DNA of 64,000 nucleotides, taken from positions 876,158 to 940,157 of the forward strand of contig BDSI01000041.1 in assembly GCA_003117195.1 (NCBI GenBank), in the 5' to 3' direction. A model generated the notes under the pieces. The model was not told where the DNA came from. It worked only from the letters and a program-made list of their open reading frames with translations, and searched no databases. Below, piece after piece: positions 11,287 to 22,930 of this stretch. The first letter of the stretch is position 1, and each line of letters starts with the position of its first letter. The position numbers and the translations under genes are program-made. The DNA is from Eudorina sp. 2006-703-Eu-15. Its lineage: Eukaryota; Chlorophyta; Chlorophyceae; Chlamydomonadales; Volvocaceae.

Positions 11287-14116
11287 TCCACGAACGGACA
11301 TCTCCACGAACGGACTCCTCAGCCTTCTCAGCCTGTTCATGGATGCACGGCACCGACACCGCCCTTGGGCCGCCACCCACGGAGAGGTCTGCGCTGCTGG
11401 TCTTTTACGCTGACAACTCTGCGCTCGCTGGGCAGCGGGGCTAGGGTTCCCGGGGAGGTGCTGCTGGCTTGCGGGGTGTCGGGTGTCGATGGAGACGTGA
11501 CAGAGGCGGTGGCGATTAAGGCTGCTGGTGAAAGAAAGGTGGTTTTGACGTACGACTTAGGCTGTAATGCTCAATGTGGTTTCGGTGTGGTTGTACGGAA
11601 GCCGCACATGGTACGGCAGGGGGGCCGGTGTTCAATTGTTGTGTGCGGGTGGTTAGAGGCCGGCCTTGGGAGGCCTGTCGGGAATCGGCCCTTCGGAGCC
11701 GATGCATCGCTGGTGGTGGTGGCGGTCCGCCAGCCCATCGCCATCATCACTCTCATTTATAATTGCCTCATCGGGCAGGTGCCTGCAGGCGCCTGCCCAC
11801 CGCCTCGATCGGCCCATTACCAGACGGACTCCACACAGATACGTGTTTCGACGGCCACCACGTACAGCCATCGTCATCAAGAGCCATCCCCACGTACAGA
11901 TTTCTCCACGTACAGATTTCTCACGACCCGGTACACCCACACCCCACGAATGCCGATTCACCGGCTGCGATGGATCTCAACCTGGAAACACGCGTTTGTA
12001 CGGCATGACAGCGTGTATGACATAACAGCGTGCAGCGTGTACGAAATGACAGTGTTCGTATGTTAACGTGACAGTACAACGAACCTAGGCAACGAAACCA
12101 ACTCGTCGCGCTTTGTTTACATTCTCAGTTCAGTCGGGGTAAAGTCGGGGGCCCCTCCCGGCGTCCCCACAGTCGAGGGCCCATAGACCAGAATTCAGCC
12201 CGCGTCGCAGAGGGTAGTGCGAATCACCGCGCCGTGCCAATCCGGCTGACTAACTGAGCCCGAATTGCACTCAGCCAGCAGGCTTATGCCATCCGCCCAT
12301 CCATATCAACATTCAGGGGCGGTCGTACAGGGATTCTGGCCGATCATGTCACGCAGCCACACCCTCGGTCTGAGTCGCGTTCTGGAGTGTACCTCTGCAG
12401 CTCCTCGCAGCCCTGACTGTCCGGTGTTCAGCTTGTCCCGCCACCGCCTCATTCAGCCTCCGCGTGTGGGTCTCATCAGTGTTCGTTCGTGGCGGCACCT
12501 GCTTCGCATGTCAGGGGTTCGCGTGCCAACCCTCCGTACATACACTTATGGCACACGCGTGGGGGCAGTCTGTTGGGAGATACGGGAGGCGTCGGTCGCT
12601 GCACTGTTCAAGGGCCCTTGCACGCACTGCACACCCGCGAAGTCCTCGGCAGGCGGGCCGCGGTGCTGGTTGATTGAGGTTGGCCGTGTGGAGAGTAAGT
12701 AAGGATTCAGTGGGCTGCACGAACGGCCAGCCTTCACAAAGTTGGGATGGATCGCAACCTTTAAATTTTCTTAAAACCGTACAAGTGGAACCGAGTAGCC
12801 TGCAATCCGATACGGTCCATATTATAACAATGTAATTGAATTGTTACGCTTGGCTAAGACATTGCAGAGCAATTGAACCGTTGGTCCTATGCAAAAAAAG
12901 ACTGACCTGTTCAACAGATACCTACAGCATTCCCTCGTTCGACATGTTGAGCAGCATAGCTTAGAAATTATCGTCTGGATTTCAGGGTAGGGCTAGCGTA
13001 CTGCCTTTCTAACGACACGAGTAGTTGCCACATACTCTGAAGCGGCGAGATCCAGAATCCTGCGATACTTTTTCCAAAGGAGTTAGTATGTCGGGGACCC
13101 CGATATCGACCCACAGACCTTCTCATAAACAGTTGCCCAGGGTCGTCAAAGAATGGCCCTCTTCTTCTTAAGTTGAGTAGGAGCCGCAGCTTCCTGGTAT
13201 TAGTTTTCCAGATAACTCAAGGGTCTCGTGCGGTGAGTATTAATTGCCGCCGCAACCTACGGGGACTGAGATCCTGCGTCACAACCCTTACCCAGGGGCG
13301 CAGACGCTCGCAGGCGTCATGGGGCATTCTGGCCCTGCAAGGTGAGGCACAGTCTGGGTGCATGAACAACATGCAAGTACTCGGTGACAGGGTAGGTTCC
13401 CAGAAGACAACCCGACGGCGAACCATCTCTGGTGCCGTACGAGCAACGCGGCCAGGAGGTGAACGCGATTGACATCTGTCCAGTAATCCCGCCGCATTTG
13501 GTCTTTTACACATACGCGGGAGTTGGACTGTTCTGTTGGACTGTCCCCATGCCCCGGGGGTTGTGCCCCAAGCCCCAATCCCCCCCAGGAGGAGGCGCGG
13601 AGCCCAGTAAATTTGCTGACGTGACCCACGATAACTCCGGTCCCTGCTGTGCATTCGTGCACGTTGCTAATGCGCACGAGGAGGCGAGGCGAAGGAGGAG
13701 GTGCCGCAGGGGCTATCTGAGGTCGGCTCGAGGACGGGCTGGTGCGCCCAACGGTGCTGCTGGCGGAGCGCAGGTGGGGGTGGGTTGCGGAGGAGTAGTT
13801 CTTCTGCTGCATACGCCCGTACAGACGTCAGATGCGGCGGCGCCAAGCCTCGCCGGTCGCCGCTGCAACAGTAATAGGCCATGCACATGCACTCGGTGTT
13901 TCTCAACACCTTCGTTCACTCAATGGCATGACGTCACGCTGGACGACAAAGGTGTGAAAGAGTGGGGCGGATTTAAACACAGGTCCGCGAGACCGTCTCA
14001 GTAGGTCGTGGAATGCCGTCACGAAGAGTCGTAGGTGCCGCGATGCGGTAACGGTCATGTGTGTGCGTGGACCTATCCCGCTGCTGCCTGACAGCAGACA
14101 TTATCGATCGCCATGG
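11287..14116. other. Spacer between satellite array and unit end
   Basis: This 2.8-kb stretch is repeated at 22931-25758, 31944-34772 and 40322-43167. I recognise no gene. It has an AT-richer middle (about 12760-13170). A 305-codon open frame (11149-12066) starts in the last satellite repeat and continues into this spacer, and is kept in all four units. A short section at about 11411-11540 reads like normal coding composition and could be an exon relic, but I cannot name a family. Confidence 0.55.
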
Positions 14117-15541
14117 GCTGGCAACTGCCGGCGTGCCGCCGCGACCAGAACTCGACCGGATGGCGGCGGCGGCGGCGGCGCCCCGGTCTGCGGGGTCCTC
14201 GCCGCAGGCAGCGCGTCCGGCGGCGGCGGAGCCGAGCTCGCGCCGCGGCCAGATTCGGCGCAAATGGCGACGCGGACGGCGACGCGGTCGGCGACAGCAG
14301 TGCTGCTGCGGCGGCTGCACGTCGGTGAGCTGCAGGACGAATACTCAGTCGCCGCGGCGGTGGGGGCGGCGGCACAGATGTGGCCCGTGGGTCGATTTCC
14401 GCCGGAGGATGCCGGCGACCCCGCCAACGGCGGCGCGGAGCGCGTCCTGTCGCTAGGGCTGGCGTGGCGAGGACTGTGGCCCGTGGGTCGGTCGCGCCGC
14501 AACGTATCGCGACGTGGCAGCAACGGCGCACATCATGTTTCGTACGATCGTACAGCGAATGTCGCCCCGGAGAGGTGTAGCGGCGGCGGCGGCGGTGGCG
14601 CAGCCGCGGCGTTCAAGCGTGAGGTCCTGCTGAGGGCGCTTTCGCGGTGCGGGGCGGAGCACTTGGTGGTGGAGGTGGAGGAGGGTGGCTGTGAGGGTGG
14701 CAGTGAGGGTGGCAGTGAGGGTGGCACTGACGGGGCGGCGCGGGGCGAAGACGAGGAGGGTGAGGACGATCACGGCGGGAGGGAGGGGGAGGAATACGAG
14801 ATGGTGGGTTTGGATGACGACGACGAGGAGGAGGAGGAGGAGGAGGTCAGAGGCATCGAGGGGGCACTGGACGGGGTTGAGGGCGCGGGAAGGGCGGCGG
14901 CGCGGAAGATTGGTGGTAGTGGCGGCAGCGCCGCGATCCCCGCCGCAGCGGCGGCGGCGGCGGCACGTGCCGTCTCGGGCCGGGCGGTGGCGTGTTCTGC
15001 CCCCGTCGGCGCTGTACCGTACATTGACCGTACGACAGCTACACAGCGACCGGCCGGCCCCGGAAGGCCGACGGCGTGCCCGGGGTGCTGCCGGTCCACC
15101 GCCGTCACATCCTCCAGCGACTGTATGACACTGGAGCCGCCTGAGGTGACGGGGCCGGAGTCTCTCCTGCCCTCGTTAGCCTCCGTACTGTCGTACATGC
15201 CACGGCTCCGTACATTCACTCTCCGTGGGTTCACGGACCTGGGCCCCGATCTTGCTGCGGCCCTGGTGACGCTGGTCTGCGAGGGCGGCGGCTGCAACCG
15301 CGGCGGCGATGGCGGCGGCGGCGGCGGCGGGGACGCCCCAACCCGTGGGCATCGTACCGTGCTGCGCCGGCTGGATTTTGTGGATTGCGGCTGTGCGGTG
15401 TGCGGGCTGTGTGGCGGCGGCGAGGCGGCCCTAGCGGCCCAGGCGCGAGTACTGGGTGCGGTGGCGGCGGCGGGGGCCGGCGGCGGCGGCAGTGGCAGTG
15501 GCGGGAGTCCGGCTGCCGTACTGGAGCTGGGATTCTTCTGA
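14117..15541 (+). pseudogene. Headless copy of F-box/LRR gene 3' end (unit 2), frameshifted
   Basis: This matches residues about 1009-1493 of the complete gene and ends at the same stop. It lacks the F-box, the first exon and the intron. At about 14191-14194 one G is missing relative to units 1, 3 and 4 (TCTGCGGGGTCC instead of TCTGCGGGGGTCC), so the first 25 codons are out of frame with the rest. The Asp/Glu run is shorter than in the complete gene. A promoter is not evident; expression is doubtful. Confidence 0.85.
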
Positions 15542-15862
15542 AGGATGGCTGACTGAGCGCGTTGCTGCAGCCACCACCGAGATTACGGCGCTGCCGCATC
15601 TGCCGTCCGAAGGAAAGAGAATGCCCACATCATACCACATCACATTACGTAACGACGGGTTGTCGACCACTGAGACGGATGATAACGAATGATTGCAGGT
15701 ATTCGACGCATTGCGGTGTTGACCTCAACCATTGGGCGTGGAACCTCCCCTTTTCGCGGCGCCAGGCGCTTCCACATCTCACCGCACCCGGGGGGGGGCC
15801 GTGGCGTCGGAGGCTCGGCGCGGTACAGCCGAGGAGCGATGCTAGCCAGCCCAGTACGTCCA

Positions 15863-15909
15863 GCCTGCCAGCTGTGGGCTGGTAGCCCCGCTGGGCGGGG
15901 CCGGCAGGC
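15863..15909. repeat. T-shaped foldable core, copy in unit 2
   Basis: These 47 bases are identical to 8794-8840, carried along by the segmental duplication. The flanking sequence has one difference (GAGCGATGC instead of GAGCGCTGC). Confidence 0.75.
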
Positions 15910-17062
15910 ACCGGCTTGGCTCCTGGGGCGCGTCGTTCCCCAGGCTGGCCGCAGCAGGCAGCGGTGGAGCAGGCGGGTCTGTCAGTGCCCCGTTGCACCT
16001 CAAACATGCGTCTGCATGATCGCAAACGGGCGATGAGGGATCCCGAAGGATACATTTTGACGGATGCGATTTGTTAAGCGCGGCTTCGCGCCCTGCCAAC
16101 CCGTGTCCGCGCAGTCGCAGTAGCGCTGCACACGTGTGCACCGGTTTTCAGGCAAGATGACCATGGTTAGCGTAGAAGGTTGCGCACCATGTAGTTTTAA
16201 GTAAACAATATTCTTGCAGTCATGTGAATGTAATTGCCCTTCATGAAGACCTTGTTTTCGTATGGCAGGGTACGGCGTCGACGACGGGGCATAAACTACT
16301 TGCTCTCAATTCATTCTCAGATCTGGCACCGTGTGGCTTTCAAGTGCACATACTTATCTGAAAGGACTATCACCGATTTCTGTAACCTGGAAGTGCAGAC
16401 GCAGGATGCCAGAAAATGCAACAGCTGGACGCAGCTTATGGGAACTTAAGACGCAAGCTGAAGTTCGTGAGCCCATTTTGCTAGATCGTAATCGCTGGCG
16501 CGGCTCACGATCATCGAAGCACAAGGCAAATGGGACAGCCGACGTCGTTTTCCCATCGCCAATGCCAGCCAGACCCTTTCCAACGTGGAGCAATTGGATG
16601 GCATGCGACATGGATCACCTTGATGGACCAGGAGCTGCAGCGGCTGTTTCTTGTGCACAGCAGCAAGTGACATGCCTCGGAAATGAGCAATTCCAAGTCG
16701 AGGTCGAACGGCTGCTGCAATCATGAACTAATCGAGCGAGGTACATACCAATAGGTATGGTTTGGAATGAATATGCAAGCGCTGAATTTGTGCCTCGTAG
16801 GAAGGTCAAGTGAATGCGTGATGGCTTCACCGGAAGCAAAAGCGGCACGGAGCCTGCCGGAAGATTGAACTGCATAATCGCTTTTTTATGATAAGAGAAG
16901 CTTTCGAATAGTTCCTCCGAGATGGACGTGGAAGTGAGGAACAGATGAAGGTATCATGCACGGTATCTTGCACGGCCGCTGCCGCAGGTGCCCATCCAAG
17001 CGCTCGGCAGTTCAAGGCGCGACGTGATCCTTGCCCAATCATCCTGCTGGATTTTGCTGCCG

Positions 17063-20000
17063 CACACACGACTGATCAACACCGGCTGTCTTGCAAGGCC
17101 GCTGCTGCAGGTGCCGGTCCACGCGGTCGTTCGTACAAGACCTACCTGCCGTGATCGTGACTGAGGACTCCTGCTACTGGATGCGCACCGCGCGCGGGGC
17201 GTCAAGTACCTGTCAGGACCCGCTGGACCTACCTGGATCGTTTAACGACTGAGACAAAGGTTGTAGCGCTTCGAAGGGGGGCAGGGTCTGGGGACTTCAA
17301 TAGGTCGCCTGCAGCAGCCCCGCCCATGCATCCGCCTTCTGGGACAAAGGGATGGGTGCTTTGTTGTGTGATGTTGTATCGGTTAGTTGCTTGGTTCCAA
17401 GTTTGCAGGTCAGGTCGCGACGAAGAAAGTTCGTGCGGCTCTGCTGACGTGACGAGGACGGCGGCGACGGCAACATGCAGGTCATGCCAGGTAGGATCAT
17501 ACCGTGCGGGGTCGTTGGGGGAATGAAGTGCGCGGGCCACGGGGTTGAGCGCCATGACCCGTGGGTCGGCGGGTCCGTATGCTGGTCGGCCTGGATACGG
17601 TGTTTTGCAAGGGCTGTGTGGGGCATGCTCATGGGCCAAGTCGACCATCGTTTACCGCGCCGCCGCTGTTTTCCAGAATTTGGAATGAGTGTCGCGCATT
17701 GACGTTGCTGTTTCCGGACACACGACTGATCAACACCGGCTGTCTTGCAAGGCCGCTGCTGCAGGTGCCGGTCCACGCGGTCGTTCGTACAAGACCTACC
17801 TGCCGTGATCGTGACTGAGGACTCCTGCTACTGGATGCGCACCGCGCGCGGGGCGTCAAGTACCTGTCAGGACCCGCTGGACCTACCTGGATCGTTTAAC
17901 GACTGAGACAAAGGTTGTAGCGCTTCGAAGGGGGGCAGGGTCTGGGGACTTCAATAGGTCGCCTGCAGCAGCCCCGCCCATGCATCCGCCTTCTGGGACA
18001 AAGGGATGGGTGCTTTGTTGTGTGATGTCCTATCGGTTAGTTGCTTGGTTCCAAGTTTGCAGGTCAGGTCGCGACGAAGAAAGTTCGTGCGGCTCTGCTG
18101 ACGTGACGAGGACGGCGGCGACGGCAACATGCAGGTCATGCCAGGTAGGATCATACCGTGCGGGGTCGTTGGGGGAATGAAGTGCGCGGGCCACGGGGTT
18201 GAGCGCCATGACCCGTGGGTCGGCGGGTCCGTATGCTGGTCGGCCTGGATACGGTGTTTTGCAAGGGCTGTGTGGGGCATGCTCATGGGCCAAGTCGACC
18301 ATCGTTTACCGCGCCGCCGCTGTTTTCCAGATCTTGGAATGGGTGTCGCGCATTGACGTTGCTGTTTCCGGACACACGACTGATCAACACCGGCTGTCTT
18401 GCAAGGCCGCTGCTGCAGGTGCCGGTCCACGCGGTCGTTCGTACAAGACCTACCTGCCGTGATCGTGACTGAGGACTCCTGCTACTGGATGCGCACCGCG
18501 CGCGGGGCGTCAAGTACCTGTCAGGACCCGCTGGACCTACCTGGATCGTTTAACTACTGAGACAAAGGTTGTAGCGCTTCGAAGGGGGGCAGGGTCTGGG
18601 GACTTCAATAGGTCGCCTGCAGCAGCCCCGCCCATGCATCCGCCTTCTGGGACAAAGGGATGGGTGCTTTGTTGTGTGATGTCCTATCGGTTAGTTGCTT
18701 GGTTCCAAGTTTGCAGGTCAGGTCGCGACGAAGAAAGTTCGTGCGGCTCTGCTGACGTGACGAGGACGGCGGCGACGGCAACATGCAGGTCATGCCAGGT
18801 AGGATCATACCGTGCGGGGTCGTTGGGGGAATGAAGTGCGCGGGCCACGGGGTTGAGCGCCATGACCCGTGGGTCGGCGGGTCCGTATGCTGGTCGGCCT
18901 GGATACGGTGTTTTGCAAGGGCTGTGTGGGGCATGCTCATGGGCCAAGTCGACCATCGTTTACCGCGCCGCCGCTGTTTTCCAGATCTTGGAATGGGTGT
19001 CGCGCATTGACGTTGCTGTTTCCGGACACACGACTGATCAACACCGGCTGTCTTGCAAGGCCGCTGCTGCAGGTGCCGGTCCACGCGGTCGTTCGTACAA
19101 GACCTACCTGCCGTGATCGTGACTGAGGACTCCTGCTACTGGATGCGCACCGCGCGCGGGGCGTCAAGTACCTGTCAGGACCCGCTGGACCTACCTGGAT
19201 CGTTTAACGACTGAGACAAAGGTTGTAGCGCTTCGAAGGGGGGCAGGGTCTGGGGACTTCAATAGGTCGCCTGCAGCAGCCCCGCCCATGCATCCGCCTT
19301 CTGGGACAAAGGGATGGGTGCTTTGTTGTGTGATGTTGTATCGGTTAATTGCTTGGTTCCAAGTTTGCAGGTCAGGTCGCGACGAAGAAAGTTCGTGCGG
19401 CTCTGCTGACGTGACGAGGACGGCGGCGACGGCAACATGCAGGTCATGCCAGGTAGGATCATACCGTGCGGGGTCGTTGGGGGAATGAAGTGCGCGGGCC
19501 ACGGGGTTGAGCGCCATGACCCGTGGGTCGGCGGGTCCGTATGCTGGTCGGCCTGGATACGGTGTTTTGCAAGGGCTGTGTGGGGCATGCTCATGGGCCA
19601 AGTCGACCATCGTTTACCGCGCCGCCGCTGTTTTCCAGAATTTGGAATGAGTGTCGCGCATTGACGTTGCTGTTTCCGGACACACGACTGATCAACACCG
19701 GCTGTCTTGCAAGGCCGCTGCTGCAGGTGCCGGTCCACGCGGTCGTTCGTACAAGACCTACCTGCCGTGATCGTGACTGAGGACTCCTGCTACTGGATGC
19801 GCACCGCGCGCGGGGCGTCAAGTACCTGTCAGGACCCGCTGGACCTACCTGGATCGTTTAACGACTGAGACAAAGGTTGTAGCGCTTCGAAGGGGGGCAG
19901 GGTCTGGGGACTTCAATAGGTCGCCTGCAGCAGCCCCGCCCATGCATCCGCCTTCTGGGACAAAGGGATGGGTGCTTTGTTGTGTGATGTCCTATCGGTT

Positions 20001-22930
20001 AGTTGCTTGGTTCCAAGTTTGCAGGTCAGGTCGCGACGAAGAAAGTTCGTGCGGCTCTGCTGACGTGACGAGGACGGCGGCGACGGCAACATGCAGGTCA
20101 TGCCAGGTAGGATCATACCGTGCGGGGTCGTTGGGGGAATGAAGTGCGCGGGCCACGGGGTTGAGCGCCATGACCCGTGGGTCGGCGGGTCCGTATGCTG
20201 GTCGGCCTGGATACGGTGTTTTGCAAGGGCTGTGTGGGGCATGCTCATGGGCCAAGTCGACCATCGTTTACCGCGCCGCCGCTGTTTTCCAGAATTTGGA
20301 ATGAGTGTCGCGCATTGACGTTGCTGTTTCCGGACACACGACTGATCAACACCGGCTGTCTTGCAAGGCCGCTGCTGCAGGTGCCGGTCCACGCGGTCGT
20401 TCGTACAAGACCTACCTGCCGTGATCGTGACTGAGGACTCCTGCTACTGGATGCGCACCGCGCGCGGGGCGTCAAGTACCTGTCAGGACCCGCTGGACCT
20501 ACCTGGATCGTTTAACGACTGAGACAAAGGTTGTAGCGCTTCGAAGGGGGGCAGGGTCTGGGGACTTCAATAGGTCGCCTGCAGCAGCCCCGCCCATGCA
20601 TCCGCCTTCTGGGACAAAGGGATGGGTGCTTTGTTGTGTGATGTTGTATCGGTTAGTTGCTTGGTTCCAAGTTTGCAGGTCAGGTCGCGACGAAGAAAGT
20701 TCGTGCGGCTCTGCTGACGTGACGAGGACGGCGGCGACGGCAACATGCAGGTCATGCCAGGTAGGATCATACCGTGCGGGGTCGTTGGGGAATGAAGTGC
20801 GCGGGCCACGGGGTTGAGCGCCATGACCCGTGGGTCGGCGGGTCCGTATGCTGGTCGGCCTGGATACGGTGTTTTGCAAGGGCTGTGTGGGGCATGCTCA
20901 TGGGCCAAGTCGACCATCGTTTACCGCGCCGCCGCTGTTTTCCAGAATTTGGAATGAGTGTCGCGCATTGACGTTGCTGTTTCCGGACACACGACTGATC
21001 AACACCGGCTGTCTTGCAAGGCCGCTGCTGCAGGTGCCGGTCCACGCGGTCGTTCGTACAAGACCTACCTGCCGTGATCGTGACTGAGGACTCCTGCTAC
21101 TGGATGCGCACCGCGCGCGGGGCGTCAAGTACCTGTCAGGACCCGCTGGACCTACCTGGATCGTTTAACGACTGAGACAAAGGTTGTAGCGCTTCGAAGG
21201 GGGGCAGGGTCTGGGGACTTCAATAGGTCGCCTGCAGCAGCCCCGCCCATGCATCCGCCTTCTGGGACAAAGGGATGGGTGCTTTGTTGTGTGATGTTGT
21301 ATCGGTTAATTGCTTGGTTCCAAGTTTGCAGGTCAGGTCGCGACGAAGAAAGTTCGTGCGGCTCTGCTGACGTGACGAGGACGGCGGCGACGGCAACATG
21401 CAGGTCATGCCAGGTAGGATCATACCGTGCGGGGTCGTTGGGGGAATGAAGTGCGCGGGCCACGGGGTTGAGCGCCATGACCCGTGGGTCGGCGGGTCCG
21501 TATGCTGGTCGGCCTGGATACGGTGTTTTGCAAGGGCTGTGTGGGGCATGCTCATGGGCCAAGTCGACCATCGTTTACCGCGCCGCCGCTGTTTTCCAGA
21601 ATTTGGAATGAGTGTCGCGCATTGACGTTGCTGTTTCCGGACACACGGCTGATCAACACCGGCTGTCTTGCAAGGCCGCTGCTGCAGGTGCCGGTCCACG
21701 CGGTCGTTCGTACAAGACCTACCTGCCGTGATCGTGACTGAGGACTCCTGCTACTGGATGCGCACCGCGCGCGGGGCGTCAAGTACCTGTCAGGACCCGC
21801 TGGACCTACCTGGATCGTTTAACGACTGAGACAAAGGTTGTAGCGCTTCGAAGGGGGGCAGGGTCTGGGGACTTCAATAGGTCGCCTGCAGCAGCCCCGC
21901 CCATGCATCCGCCTTCTGGGACAAAGGGATGGGTGCTTTGTTGTGTGATGTTGTATCGGTTAATTGCTTGGTTCCAAGTTTGCAGGTCAGGTCGCGACGA
22001 AGAAAGTTCGTGCGGCTCTGCTGACGTGACGAGGACGGCGGCGACGGCAACATGCAGGTCATGCCAGGTAGGATCATACCGTGCGGGGTCGTTGGGGGAA
22101 TGAAGTGCGCGGGCCACGGGGTTGAGCGCCATGACCCGTGGGTCGGCGGGTCCGTATGCTGGTCGGCCTGGATACGGTGTTTTGCAAGGGCTGTGTGGGG
22201 CATGCTCATGGGCCAAGTCGACCATCGTTTACCGCGCCGCCGCTGTTTTCCAGAATTTGGAATGAGTGTCGCGCATTGACGTTGCTGTTTCCGGACACAC
22301 GACTGATCAACACCGGCTGTCTTGCAAGGCCGCTGCTGCAGGTGCCGGTCCACGCGGTCGTTCGTACAAGACCTACCTGCCGTGATCGTGACTGAGGACT
22401 CCTGCTACTGGATGCGCACCGCGCGCGGGGCGTCAAGTACCTGTCAGGACCCGCTGGACCTACCTGGATCGTTTAACGACTGAGACAAAGGTTGTAGCGC
22501 TTCGAAGGGGGGCAGGGTCTGGGGACTTCAATAGGTCGCCTGCAGCAGCCCCGCCCATGCATCCGCCTTCTGGGACAAAGGGATGGGTGCTTTGTTGTGT
22601 GATGTTGTATCGGTTAATTGCTTGGTTCCAAGTTTGCAGGTCAGGTCGCGACGAAGAAAGTTCGTGCGGCTCTGCTGACGTGACGAGGACGGCGGCGACG
22701 GCAACATGCAGGTCATGCCAGGTAGGATCATACCGTGCGGGGTCGTTGGGGGAATGAAGTGCGCGGGCCACGGGGTTGAGCGCCATGACCCGTGGGTCGG
22801 CGGGTCCGTATGCTGGTCGGCCTGGATACGGTGTTTTGCAAGGGCTGTGTGGGGCATGCTCATGGGCCAAGTCGACCATCGTTTACCGCGCCGCCGCTGT
22901 TTTCCAGAATTTGGAATGAGTGTCGCGCAT
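17063..22930 (+). repeat. Satellite array of unit 2: 9 repeats of about 654 bp
   Basis: Nine head-to-tail repeats occupy 5868 bp, the last truncated by about 20 bases as in the other arrays. Repeats can be typed by a short variant block. In order these are GTTG..TTAG, GTCC..TTAG, GTCC..TTAG, GTTG..TTAA, GTCC..TTAG, GTTG..TTAG, then three GTTG..TTAA. Repeats 2 and 3 also share the CCAGATCTTGGAATGGG variant (about 18327 and 18981). Confidence 0.95.

Larger units (their letters stand above)
7015..14116 (+). repeat. Segmental tandem duplication, unit 1 (7102 bp)
   Basis: This is the first of four direct copies. It starts inside exon 2 of the F-box/LRR gene at the 7-mer GCTGGCA and ends where the same 7-mer begins unit 2 (14117). 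Sub-parts are the gene 3' end 7015-8470, spacer 8471-9993, satellite array 9994-11286 and spacer 11287-14116. Its gene part differs from the other three copies: it has longer Gly and Asp/Glu runs, and GLVAGGAS-like rather than LAAGSAS-like codons near 7110. Confidence 0.95.

Noticed and set aside
12265..12702. 145-codon frame in the unit spacer, present in all four units
   Set aside because: Its conservation is explained by near-identical duplicated DNA. Composition is not distinctive and overlapping frames of similar length exist.
17297..22353. Repeated minus-strand frames of about 159 codons in every satellite repeat as a protein family
   Set aside because: The repeat length of 654 is a multiple of three and the copies are almost identical, so frames persist automatically. 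No frame crosses repeat borders, both strands have equally long frames, and no domain is recognisable.
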